Below are positions 17,789-26,964 of a stretch of 43,338 nucleotides of DNA, in pieces. The notes below the pieces were generated by a model. The model saw only the letters and a list, made by a program, of their open reading frames with translations, made no database searches and had not been told where the DNA came from. The stretch lies in assembly GCA_001788095.1 (NCBI GenBank), contig MFZX01000043.1:1-43338 (forward strand), written 5' to 3'. This stretch comes from Candidatus Roizmanbacteria bacterium RIFCSPHIGHO2_12_FULL_37_23. GTDB taxonomy: Bacteria > Patescibacteriota > Microgenomatia > UBA1406 > HO2-37-13b. Each line of letters opens with the position of its first letter. Positions within the stretch are counted from its first letter, which is position 1. A program made the position numbers and the translations under genes.

Positions 17789-19006
17789 ATGAAAACACGT
17801 GTATTGATGTTTGGTTGGGAATTTCCTCCCTATAATAGTGGAGGGCTTGGGGTGGCTTGCCATGGTCTAACTAAGGCCTTGGTTTCACAGGATATTACAA
17901 TAACATTTGTCCTTCCAAAAAGAATGGGGCTGAAAGGAGATATTCCACATATTCTGTTTGCTGATGACGACATTCTTAATATTCATCAAATAGATACACT
18001 CCTATATCCATACATCACATCATCAAAATACATAGATGAGCGACAAAGCATTAAAGGTGGTTATGGTAAAAACCTCTTTGACGAAGTATACCGATATGCA
18101 CTCCATGCTCGAAGGATTGCTCAACAAGAACAATTCGATATTATTCATGCTCATGAATGGTTATCGTTTCCAGCTGGACTTGCTGCAAAAAGCGTAAGTG
18201 GAAAACCACTTATTGTTCATGTGCATGCTACTGAATATGATAGAAGTGGAGGAAATATCAATCCAATGGTATTCAATATAGAGTGGGAAGCACTCCAAAA
18301 AGCAGATGAAATTATTGCAGTTTCAGAATATACAAAACAAATAATAATTGACCAATACGGTATTTCTCCAAATAAAATCACCGTAGTTCATAATGGAGTA
18401 ACTCCTTTTGATGATAATAGACAACCTCTTATCGATAAACCTTTTAGCCTTGCTGAACTTAAACAATCTGGCGCTAAAATTGTCTTGTTTGTAGGAAGAC
18501 TCACGCTTCAAAAAGGACCTGATTATTTCCTGCAAGCAGCAAAAAAGGTCTTAGAATTTGAACCAAATACATATTTCTTGATTGCCGGATCTGGAGATAT
18601 GGAACGAGAACTTATTGAAAAAACAGCACAATTAGGCATATCTGATAAAGTTTTCTTCACGGGCTTTTTACGGGGAGAGGACTTGAAAAAGGTCTATCGT
18701 TCGGCAGACCTTTTCGTCCTCTCCTCGGTCTCCGAACCCTTTGGTATTACCACCTTAGAGTCTATGATCAATGGTACACCCGTTCTTGTGTCAAAGCAAT
18801 CAGGCGTTGCAGGAGCTTTACAACATGCTCTTAAAGTAGATTTCTGGGATATTGATGAAATGGCAAATAAAATGCTTGCCGTGCTTATGTATCGTCCTCT
18901 TATGCAAAGTTTGTCAGAAAATGGTTATCAAGAAGCACAAAAGTTCACATGGCAGCAAGCAGCAGAAAAGTGTATAAGGATATATGAAAGGCTAGTTAAA
19001 AATTAA
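17789..19006 (+). CDS. Glycosyltransferase (GT4/GT5-like, glycogen synthase-like)
   Basis: MFGWEFPPYNSGGLGVACHGL, HAHEWLSFPAG, LFVGRLTLQKGPDYFLQAA, SVSEPFGITTLESMINGTPVLVS. Confidence 0.92.
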   Translation: MKTRVLMFGWEFPPYNSGGLGVACHGLTKALVSQDITITFVLPKRMGLKGDIPHILFADDDILNIHQIDTLLYPYITSSKYIDERQSIKGGYGKNLFDEVYRYALHARRIAQQEQFDIIHAHEWLSFPAGLAAKSVSGKPLIVHVHATEYDRSGGNINPMVFNIEWEALQKADEIIAVSEYTKQIIIDQYGISPNKITVVHNGVTPFDDNRQPLIDKPFSLAELKQSGAKIVLFVGRLTLQKGPDYFLQAAKKVLEFEPNTYFLIAGSGDMERELIEKTAQLGISDKVFFTGFLRGEDLKKVYRSADLFVLSSVSEPFGITTLESMINGTPVLVSKQSGVAGALQHALKVDFWDIDEMANKMLAVLMYRPLMQSLSENGYQEAQKFTWQQAAEKCIRIYERLVKN

Positions 19007-19018
19007 GAAATATTTTTC

Positions 19019-20263
19019 ATGCCATCTGTTTGTCTATATTTTCAGGTTCATCAACCTCGACGATTGAAACAGTATCGTATTTTTGATATCGGAAAAGATC
19101 ATTCATATTTTAATGAAAAGAGTGAAACAAACAGAAATAATCAAGCAATTATTAAAAAAATAGCTCAAAAATGTTATCTTCCTGCAAATAAATTACTACT
19201 AAAATTGCTTAAAAAGTATCCTACATTTAGGATTACTTATTCTTTCTCCGGAGTTTTCCTCGATCAACTAGAAGAGTACTATCCAGAAGTTTTAAAATCC
19301 TTCCAAGAGCTTGTTGAAACCGGGCATGTCGAAATATTGTCTGAAACATATTATCATTCTCTTTCATTCCTCTACTCTGTTGACGAATTTATTCATCAAA
19401 TTAAATTACATTCTAAGAGGATTGAGGAAGTATTTGGAGTGAAGCCAAAAATTTTCCGAAATACAGAACTCATTTATAATAATGATATTGGAAAAATAGT
19501 AGGAAGTCTTGGTTATAAAGGAGTTCTCGCTGAAGGAGCAGATCACATTCTCCAGTGGCGGAGCCCAAACTACCTATATAAACATCCAGAGATTAATCTT
19601 CCTTTATTACTAAAAAATTACAAACTATCTGATGATATTGCATTCCGATTTTCTTCTAAAGATTGGCCCGAATATCCTTTAACAGCAGATAAATTTAGCC
19701 AATGGATAAGTGCGCTTCAAAATGAAGATATCGCATGTCTTTTTATGGATTATGAAACATTTGGAGAACATCAGTGGGAAGACACAGGTATCTTTAATTT
19801 TCTTGGTGCGCTACCTGAGGAAATTTTAAAAAATCAAAATATAGATTTCATAACTCCGTCTGAAGCAGTGAAACGATATAAACCCGTTGCAGAACTTGAT
19901 ATTCCTGAGTATGTATCATGGGCTGATACTGAACGTGATCTTTCCGCCTGGCTATCAAATCCTATGCAACACGATGCTGCCTTTAAACTTTATGCAATGG
20001 AAGAGGATGTTTTAGATAGTGGAGACAAACAACTTATAGAAGACTGGAGAAGATTACAAACATCTGATCATTTTTACTATATGTGTACGAAATGGTTTGC
20101 TGACGGAGATGTTCATAAATACTTTAATCCTTACGAATCACCTTATGAAGCATTTATTACATTTATGAATGTTTTAAAAGATCTCAAATTACGTCTTTCA
20201 AAAACCGACCAAATAATGATTGAGGATATTAAAGAAAAGCTCGTTCAATTAACAACAAATTAG
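19019..20263 (+). CDS. Glycoside hydrolase family 57 (alpha-amylase/glucanotransferase-like)
   Basis: VCLYFQVHQPRRLKQYRIFDIG, FRNTELIYNNDIGKIVGSLGYKGVLAEGADHIL, FMDYETFGEHQWEDTGIFNFLGALP. Confidence 0.92.
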   Translation: MPSVCLYFQVHQPRRLKQYRIFDIGKDHSYFNEKSETNRNNQAIIKKIAQKCYLPANKLLLKLLKKYPTFRITYSFSGVFLDQLEEYYPEVLKSFQELVETGHVEILSETYYHSLSFLYSVDEFIHQIKLHSKRIEEVFGVKPKIFRNTELIYNNDIGKIVGSLGYKGVLAEGADHILQWRSPNYLYKHPEINLPLLLKNYKLSDDIAFRFSSKDWPEYPLTADKFSQWISALQNEDIACLFMDYETFGEHQWEDTGIFNFLGALPEEILKNQNIDFITPSEAVKRYKPVAELDIPEYVSWADTERDLSAWLSNPMQHDAAFKLYAMEEDVLDSGDKQLIEDWRRLQTSDHFYYMCTKWFADGDVHKYFNPYESPYEAFITFMNVLKDLKLRLSKTDQIMIEDIKEKLVQLTTN

Positions 20264-20265
20264 AA

Positions 20266-20895
20266 TTATAAAAATAGACTACATTCTCCTCCCACACATG
20301 GTTCTCCTTCTTTAATATGTTTGTACATAAGCTTTTCATAATCATCTATGTGTTTTATGACATCTTGTGGGGTAATTGCATATTTGAAAACTCTATAAGC
20401 ATCTTCCTGGACCTTCATGTGCTTCCAAAATACATTCATAATCTCTTGCCAAAAGGCGCCATAAAGTACAAGTGGTTTATGATGGCCAAAATATAGCTTC
20501 GCAACAGCCCAAGCCATTGCAAATTCTGATACTGTTCCTGTTCCCCCATTAAAAATTACATACATATCACCCAATTCCAATAATTTCTGTGTCCTATCGA
20601 TATAGTTGGCTTCTTTCTGTTCTTCGTCTGCGAGTTGAAGACCTGCTCTTCCTTCAAATTCCGTTGCTCTTTTCGGATCATAATACACAACAGAAACTTC
20701 TCCTCCTCCATCTTTTGCTCCTTTTGTTGCAGCATACATTACACCTGGTCCACCACCATTAATAATTTTTCGGCCACTTTGAGCAACGAGCTTCGCAGAA
20801 TCATAAGCTGCTATAAAATCAGGGTCTGTTTCTTTTGCTAACGAGTGGCCAAAAATGGCGACTGTCTGAATTACTTTCTCTGTTGTATCACTCAT
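20266..20895 (-). CDS. LOG family (Rossmann, lysine decarboxylase-like) protein
   Basis: KIINGGGPGVMYAATKGAKDGGG, VIFNGGTGTVSEFAMAWAVAKL. Confidence 0.82.
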   Translation of the reverse strand: MSDTTEKVIQTVAIFGHSLAKETDPDFIAAYDSAKLVAQSGRKIINGGGPGVMYAATKGAKDGGGEVSVVYYDPKRATEFEGRAGLQLADEEQKEANYIDRTQKLLELGDMYVIFNGGTGTVSEFAMAWAVAKLYFGHHKPLVLYGAFWQEIMNVFWKHMKVQEDAYRVFKYAITPQDVIKHIDDYEKLMYKHIKEGEPCVGGECSLFL

Positions 20896-22724
20896 ATTAT
20901 TTCTTTAACCTTTTTTATTATACCTTGTGAAGAAATACCCTCAAAATCAAGTAATTCTTCTGCAGTGCCACTACGCGGTAATTTTGTAACAGTAAGTAAA
21001 TAAATTGGAATATTTGTTCTACTTAGAGCAGAAGTAACAGCTTCGCCAATACCTCCTGCAGGATAATGATCTTCAATAGTAATGAGAGCTTTTGTTTCAC
21101 TTGCCGCTTTTTCCAATACTTCCTGATCGAGTGGCTTAATACTATAAAGGTCTATTACCCGAACATGTATATCCTCTTGTACAAGCTCATCATATGCCTT
21201 CAATGCCTCATGCACAGTAATGCCAGCTGCTATCAAAGTAACTTGATCATTTTTGCTCGTTTTTAATGTTTTGCTGCCGCCAATTGGAAACATTTCAGAT
21301 TGTGGATAAAGCACCGCAGCTGTTGGTCGTGTTGTTCGTAAATAAAACATCCCATAATTAGCTGCTGCTTGTTCCACAAGTTTTACAGTTGCTACGATAT
21401 CTGATGGATACAAGACTTTACAATCAAGAATTGAGCGGAAAAGTGCTATATCTTCAAGTCCCATCTGTGAAGGCCCATCCTCACCAACCGAAACTCCCGC
21501 GTGTGATCCAACAAACTTAATATTTGCATCTGAATATTGAGCCATACGAATCTGGTCAAAAGCTCTGGTAAGAAACGCGGCAAATGATGAAACAAATGGA
21601 ATCTTTCCTCTTCTTGCAAATCCCAATGCCACACCTACCATATTTTGCTCTGCAATAAACATCTCGAAAAATCTTTCGGGATAAATTTCCTGAAAATCTT
21701 GAGAGTATGTTGAATTTGATACTTCTGCATCAAGGACAACTATATTTGAGTATTTGGGGAAAATACTTGCGAGTGTTTTTCCATATATTTTTCGCGTTGC
21801 CATTGGTTTACTTAAATCGAGTTTTATTGTTTTCTTTGGTTTAAGTTTCTTTGATAAGGTAATGCTCACTTTCGGTTTCACTAAATGTTTTGTTATTGAT
21901 TTATCAATCTCCCCTAAATCTTTTAATGCACTTTGTAGTTGTTCTTTTGGAACTGCTATACCATGCCAACCGTCCTTATCTTCTAAAAATGAAATTCCTT
22001 TTCCTTTTATAGTTTTAGCAATAATGACTTTTGGTTTTCCCTTTACCGTTGCCACATCTCTATATGCTTTATTAATGTGTTCATAAGAATGTCCATCAAT
22101 AATGCTTGTATGCCATCCAAAAGAAGACAGACGTTTTTCATAAGCTTTCATATCATGGCCATATATTGTTTCACCACGCTGACCAAGTCTGTTTACATCA
22201 ATAACGGCTACAAGATTATCTAGTTTATAGTAAGAAGCAATTTGTACTGCCTCCCATACTGATCCTTCTGCCATTTCAGAATCACCAAGTAAGACATAGG
22301 TACTATAAGGTACTTTGTCAACATATTTTGCATTGAGAGCATAACCAACACCAACAGAAAGTCCTTGTCCTAAAGAACCGGTTGCAGCTTCTGTATACTT
22401 AAAATGTGATGTTGGATGTCCTTCAAGGGGACTTCCGAACTTTCTTAAAGTTAATAAGTCTTGCTCTGTAAGTACTCCCGCCACTGTCCATAAAGCATAA
22501 AACAGTGGAGACGCATGTCCCTTAGAAAAAATAAGCCGATCATTTACAGGATTATCGGGATGATCTATGTCAAACTTAAAGAATCCTCCGAACATGAGAA
22601 CGGACATTAAATCCGCTGCTGAAAGAGAAGATGTTACATGACCAGAACCTGCTTCTGTTGTTGATATGAGACTATAGTATCGAATCAACTGTGAAATTTT
22701 CTGAAGATGGTCGTATTTATTCAT
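20892..22724 (-). CDS. Transketolase
   Basis: SGHVTSSLSAADLMSVLMF, GHPTSHFKYTEAATGSLGQGLSVGVGYAL, LLGDSEMAEGSVWEA, full length with pyrimidine and C-terminal domains. Confidence 0.95.
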   Translation of the reverse strand: MNKYDHLQKISQLIRYYSLISTTEAGSGHVTSSLSAADLMSVLMFGGFFKFDIDHPDNPVNDRLIFSKGHASPLFYALWTVAGVLTEQDLLTLRKFGSPLEGHPTSHFKYTEAATGSLGQGLSVGVGYALNAKYVDKVPYSTYVLLGDSEMAEGSVWEAVQIASYYKLDNLVAVIDVNRLGQRGETIYGHDMKAYEKRLSSFGWHTSIIDGHSYEHINKAYRDVATVKGKPKVIIAKTIKGKGISFLEDKDGWHGIAVPKEQLQSALKDLGEIDKSITKHLVKPKVSITLSKKLKPKKTIKLDLSKPMATRKIYGKTLASIFPKYSNIVVLDAEVSNSTYSQDFQEIYPERFFEMFIAEQNMVGVALGFARRGKIPFVSSFAAFLTRAFDQIRMAQYSDANIKFVGSHAGVSVGEDGPSQMGLEDIALFRSILDCKVLYPSDIVATVKLVEQAAANYGMFYLRTTRPTAAVLYPQSEMFPIGGSKTLKTSKNDQVTLIAAGITVHEALKAYDELVQEDIHVRVIDLYSIKPLDQEVLEKAASETKALITIEDHYPAGGIGEAVTSALSRTNIPIYLLTVTKLPRSGTAEELLDFEGISSQGIIKKVKEII

Positions 22725-22772
22725 GAGATAGATTCAAGAATAGACTATTCTATATACATTTTCAACCCAATT

Positions 22773-23642
22773 CTAATTTCCTGTTACTGCTGTTTGGTAA
22801 TTATTTGACCATCCTAATCCAATATATCGAGCACTTCTATCCACTAGGACTGCATGATGTCCAGGACTTTGCCACCAGCCATCTACTACTGCCACAGCAG
22901 TTCTAAAACCACAGCCTACGTCTTCACCTCTAAATCCACCTGAATACCCAGCATCACGAACTCTATCTGGAGGAAGAGAATTATCACTACCCTTGTGGTC
23001 ACAAAATTTTTTACTTCCCATATCAGCACTATGTCTACGCGCTGCTGCTGTAAGCTGTTGGTTTATGGTTAACTCATGTATACCTTCTTCTCTCCTCCTA
23101 CGATTTATTTCATTTAACATGCCCTGTTCAAGTGATACATCGCCCTGAGGTGGTGGTACTTGCCTTGAAGATGTTTGTGTAGGAGTAGGAATTTGAGGGC
23201 GTGTTGGTATACTAGTTGGTCTTTGAAACGCTGTTGGTAAGCGAAATAATGGAGTTGGTGATGGTCTTGTATCAGGTTGTTGTATTGGAGTGACTGTTGG
23301 TTGTTGTGGGGGTGGTTGTTGAGGTGGATTTGTAGGATTAGGTCCAGATTCTGGAGGTATTGAAGAAGGTGCTGGAACCCAGGGCGGAGGCAATCTGATT
23401 CCGTTTTGAGGTTTTCTCTGAACAATTTCCGGAGTTTTTTCTATCATCTCAGGAATTTTTTTCACATTATCTATTATGATTTGAGGAATAGTTTGTGGAA
23501 GACTCTTTACTTCTTCTTTAAAATCAGGTCGAATCTCCGGAATTGGTCCGACAAAAACATTTTGAATAAGATAAGTGGAAATAAAAAAAGCAACGATCTG
23601 AGCTACAATAATTTTTCCAAAAAAAACACTTGTTTTATCCAT
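22773..23642 (-). CDS. CAP/SCP-domain surface protein with Pro-rich linker
   Basis: N-terminal TM, Pro/Thr/Gln-rich linker, MLNEINRRRREEGIHELTINQQLTAAARRHSADMGSKKFCDH...GEDVGCGFRTAVAVVDGWWQSPGHHAVLVD. Confidence 0.9.
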   Translation of the reverse strand: MDKTSVFFGKIIVAQIVAFFISTYLIQNVFVGPIPEIRPDFKEEVKSLPQTIPQIIIDNVKKIPEMIEKTPEIVQRKPQNGIRLPPPWVPAPSSIPPESGPNPTNPPQQPPPQQPTVTPIQQPDTRPSPTPLFRLPTAFQRPTSIPTRPQIPTPTQTSSRQVPPPQGDVSLEQGMLNEINRRRREEGIHELTINQQLTAAARRHSADMGSKKFCDHKGSDNSLPPDRVRDAGYSGGFRGEDVGCGFRTAVAVVDGWWQSPGHHAVLVDRSARYIGLGWSNNYQTAVTGN

Positions 23643-23645
23643 TTT

Positions 23646-24164
23646 TTATTCTTGTATCGTAATAATGTCTGCTGAGCTTGAAGCATTGTATACGAATCGA
23701 TACAGTTGAGAAGGCTCTCTACTTACCCCTTCTAGTAATTTTGTTTGAGTTATACCTTCTGTATTTGTTCCGTATACCGCTACACTATATGGCTCTCCTT
23801 TCTCCGTATTGATTGAAAGCTCATATCTTCCATTTGGAGCATTGAGTAGAGAAATCCATGTTATCTTTTCAGATTCATCAAATTCTCGGATTCCTACTTC
23901 TTGTCCTGCTTGGTTCTTGATAGAAATTTCTGTAGGAGATTGAGCTGCAACCTCTATGAGCTGCATTGCTAGTTCTTCTTCAATTCGTATTGGAGGAAAT
24001 GTTTTAATAGGACCATTTACTTTTTTGACCTCCATAGAGCTTGTGGGTTGTGCTTCTCTAAAAATATCAACCCTACTATAAGTATTCAATCTAAAATAAT
24101 TCCAATAATATATTCCACCAAGAATTATTGAAATAAGAAGAATGATTAAAGAAAATCTATGCAT
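23646..24164 (-). CDS. TM-anchored hypothetical exported protein
   Basis: 172 aa, N-terminal TM, beta-rich exported domain; 3 nt upstream of CAP gene. Confidence 0.65.
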   Translation of the reverse strand: MHRFSLIILLISIILGGIYYWNYFRLNTYSRVDIFREAQPTSSMEVKKVNGPIKTFPPIRIEEELAMQLIEVAAQSPTEISIKNQAGQEVGIREFDESEKITWISLLNAPNGRYELSINTEKGEPYSVAVYGTNTEGITQTKLLEGVSREPSQLYRFVYNASSSADIITIQE

Positions 24165-24199
24165 AGAATCATTATAAATGTTGCTACTGCATGATTCAA

Positions 24200-24688
24200 T
24201 TAATATAATTCTGCATCAAAATGTAAAGATCTTTTTACTTGAAGTTTTGTATTTAAGATAAAGTATTCAAAATCAAAATGATTAAGCAACAGCTCTGGAG
24301 GAACAAGAAATAAGCTCGTTGCTAGTCCGTCTGCAAGAGTTGTATTTTCTGCAATAACCCATGTAGCCAAGATATCTTTTGGTGAATTGGATGTATCAGG
24401 ATCACCAGGTTTGTGCAATTTCAAAATGAATGAGTCTGAAATAAATCGAGAATAAAGCTCATCGAATTGTCTTGTCTTATCAATAATATTTTTACGAAGG
24501 TATTCAAAATTTTCTTCCGAGATATGGTCCCATATCTTAACGGTCCAAATAGTTCCCATTGATTCGTAGGAAAAAGGGAGCATGACTTAGCTTAAGTTTT
24601 CAGATTTCTGACTGTTTAAGAGTTGGACACCGGCGAAACCAATGATCGCAAGAGCAACAATGCCAATTGCGATATTTTTGGTATTCAT
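24200..24688 (-). pseudogene. ApbE (FAD:protein FMN transferase)-like gene: TM anchor, in-frame TAA, then N- and C-terminal ends without the core
   Basis: 24587-24688 encodes MNTKNIAIGIVALAIIGFAGVQLLNSQKSENLS*; same-frame ORF 24200-24583 encodes FSYESMGTIWTVKI...LYSRF joined to DPDTSNSPKDILATWVIAENTTLADGLATSLFL. Confidence 0.6.
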
Positions 24689-24727
24689 ATAGTAAAATGT
24701 TACTTGAAATAATATTTCATCTTCAAT

Positions 24728-25633
24728 ATGTTACCTGAAGTAAGAAAATTCTTCAATATTAGGAATCCACTCTTTCAATTTTTTCTCTATTTAGCTTTTT
24801 TTGTATTGATTGCACACCTTGATCTGCTCTTATTTTCAAAAAATTCTAGCGACCAACTAAGGTTTACTATCCAACTCATAACAATTTTAATAACAGGAAT
24901 ATTGTTATATATCGTCAGTGTATTAAAACTTAACTTCAGACATGCAAATCCACTGAACATTCTTATTTCATCAATGATTGTTTATATTCTAATACATCCA
25001 ACAAACCCTTGGATATTTTTCCCTCTTACGATTTTTTTCGCATGGATCGGAAAATATTTCATTAAATATAAAAATCTTCCCATGTTTAATCCAGCAGGGT
25101 TTGGCATATTCCTTACATATTATGTAACAACATTTCTTCAAAAAATTGGTGTTTCGAATGATGTCTTGCTTGTATCATGGTGGGGAGCCGATATGCAGCA
25201 ATACTTCCTTAATGAGATACCAATTTTTAACATGATGGTTTCCCTACTATTACTTTTTGGCTTCCTTTACTTTATACAGAAATATAATAAACACATTCTT
25301 GTCTCAACGTTTTTTGTTACTTTTTCGATTATTTTTTTACTTTATAACTTTTTTTTCCACATTACATTTCAAGAATCAATCAAAATCCTAAGTATGAATA
25401 TGTTTACTTCTTTTGCTTTTTTGATGCTTATTATGATCCCAGAACCCAAAACCTCTCCAAATTTATCAAAGCACCAAACGGTAATTGGTATATTAGGTGC
25501 TTCAGTTCTATTTTTTTTGACGTGGTATTTGCCTGATAAGTCACTTTTTACTCCAGGTCTTCCTTTTCTCACTACGCTACTTACTATGAATCTCTTCACT
25601 GTAGTACTCAAAGAAAAAAAACTGCTACAATAG
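24728..25633 (+). CDS. NqrB/RnfD-like integral membrane protein
   Basis: About nine TMs, MFNPAGFGIFLTYY, SWWGADM, MIPEPKTSPN. Confidence 0.65.
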   Translation: MLPEVRKFFNIRNPLFQFFLYLAFFVLIAHLDLLLFSKNSSDQLRFTIQLITILITGILLYIVSVLKLNFRHANPLNILISSMIVYILIHPTNPWIFFPLTIFFAWIGKYFIKYKNLPMFNPAGFGIFLTYYVTTFLQKIGVSNDVLLVSWWGADMQQYFLNEIPIFNMMVSLLLLFGFLYFIQKYNKHILVSTFFVTFSIIFLLYNFFFHITFQESIKILSMNMFTSFAFLMLIMIPEPKTSPNLSKHQTVIGILGASVLFFLTWYLPDKSLFTPGLPFLTTLLTMNLFTVVLKEKKLLQ

Positions 25634-25637
25634 CATC

Positions 25638-26939
25638 ATGCAAAAAAACAATGAAGAAGAACGTATTGTTGATCTTCATATTCACTCTCATTACTCTCGA
25701 GCTACAAGTAAAAATATGAATATTGAATCACTTTATCGCTGGGGAAAAATTAAAGGCATTGAGATTATGGGGACTGGTGATTTTACTCATCCTCAATGGT
25801 TTGCTGAACTTCGGAATAAATTAGAACCTGCTGAACCAGGTTTATTTAAATTAAAGAGCCAGTATGCTCAAGAGCAAGACGGATTGATACCTGAATCATG
25901 TAAGCAAAATTTAATGAGATTTGTATTAACAGTTGAAATCAGTAACATCTATTCAAAAAACGGATCGGTTCGTAAACTTCACAATCTTATTGTTGTCCCA
26001 AATTTTGAATCCGCATCGAGAATAAATGCCCAACTATCAAGAATTGGTAATTTACGAGCAGATGGTCGACCTATCTTAGGCATGGATAGCAAAAATCTAT
26101 TAAAAATTACTCTTGAAGCAGATCAAGATGCTTTGTTTATTCCAGCGCATATTTGGACTCCATGGTTTGCGATGTTTGGATCAAATTCAGGATTTGATTC
26201 GATTGAGGAGGCATTTGGAGAACTTTCTTCACATATCCACGCAGTAGAAACCGGTCTTTCTTCAGATCCATTTATGAATTGGCGTTTGTCACAACTTGAT
26301 AAAATTACCCTTGTGTCTAATTCTGATGCGCATTCACCTCAAAAACTCGCTCGCGAAGCAAATATTATAAAAAGCAAACTCGATTATTATGATATTGTAA
26401 ACGGACTTAAAACAAATGATGAACGGATTGTAGGTACAGTAGAGTTTTTTCCAGAAGAAGGTAAGTATCATTATGATGGTCATCGATTATGTGGAGTTCG
26501 ATGTACACCTCTTGAAACAGAAAAATATAATGGCTTATGTCCTGTATGTAAGCGTCCACTTGTTGTTGGAGTACAAAATCGAGTTAACAAGTTAGCGGAC
26601 CGACCATCAGACTATCGTCCAAAAACACACAAACTTGTGGAATACATTATTCCTTTGGTCGAAATTCTTTCAGAAATAAAAAATGTTAAAAGTACCGGTT
26701 CGAAAGCTGTAGAAGCTGAGTATGAAAAAGTCATTTCAGAGCATGGAAGTGAATTCGATATTCTTCGTAAAGTTCCAGTAGACGATCTTCACCACAATGG
26801 ATTTACTCAACTTGCTCATGCTCTTGCGAAAATGAGAAAAGGTGATGTACACGTCGAGCCGGGATATGATGGTGTGTTTGGAACTGTCAAGGTTTTTGGG
26901 GAAGAAAAATCTGAGAATGAACAATTGAAATTAATTTAG
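25638..26939 (+). CDS. Endonuclease Q-like PHP-domain nuclease
   Basis: DLHIHSHYSRATSKNM, GTGDFTHPQW, IPAHIWTPWFAMFGSNSGFDSIEEAFG, VSNSDAHSPQKLAREA, zinc cysteines LCGVRCTP...LCPVCKRPL, EYIIPLVEIL. Confidence 0.88.
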   Translation: MQKNNEEERIVDLHIHSHYSRATSKNMNIESLYRWGKIKGIEIMGTGDFTHPQWFAELRNKLEPAEPGLFKLKSQYAQEQDGLIPESCKQNLMRFVLTVEISNIYSKNGSVRKLHNLIVVPNFESASRINAQLSRIGNLRADGRPILGMDSKNLLKITLEADQDALFIPAHIWTPWFAMFGSNSGFDSIEEAFGELSSHIHAVETGLSSDPFMNWRLSQLDKITLVSNSDAHSPQKLAREANIIKSKLDYYDIVNGLKTNDERIVGTVEFFPEEGKYHYDGHRLCGVRCTPLETEKYNGLCPVCKRPLVVGVQNRVNKLADRPSDYRPKTHKLVEYIIPLVEILSEIKNVKSTGSKAVEAEYEKVISEHGSEFDILRKVPVDDLHHNGFTQLAHALAKMRKGDVHVEPGYDGVFGTVKVFGEEKSENEQLKLI

Positions 26940-26964
26940 TGAAATTCTAAACTCCTTTTTAGTT

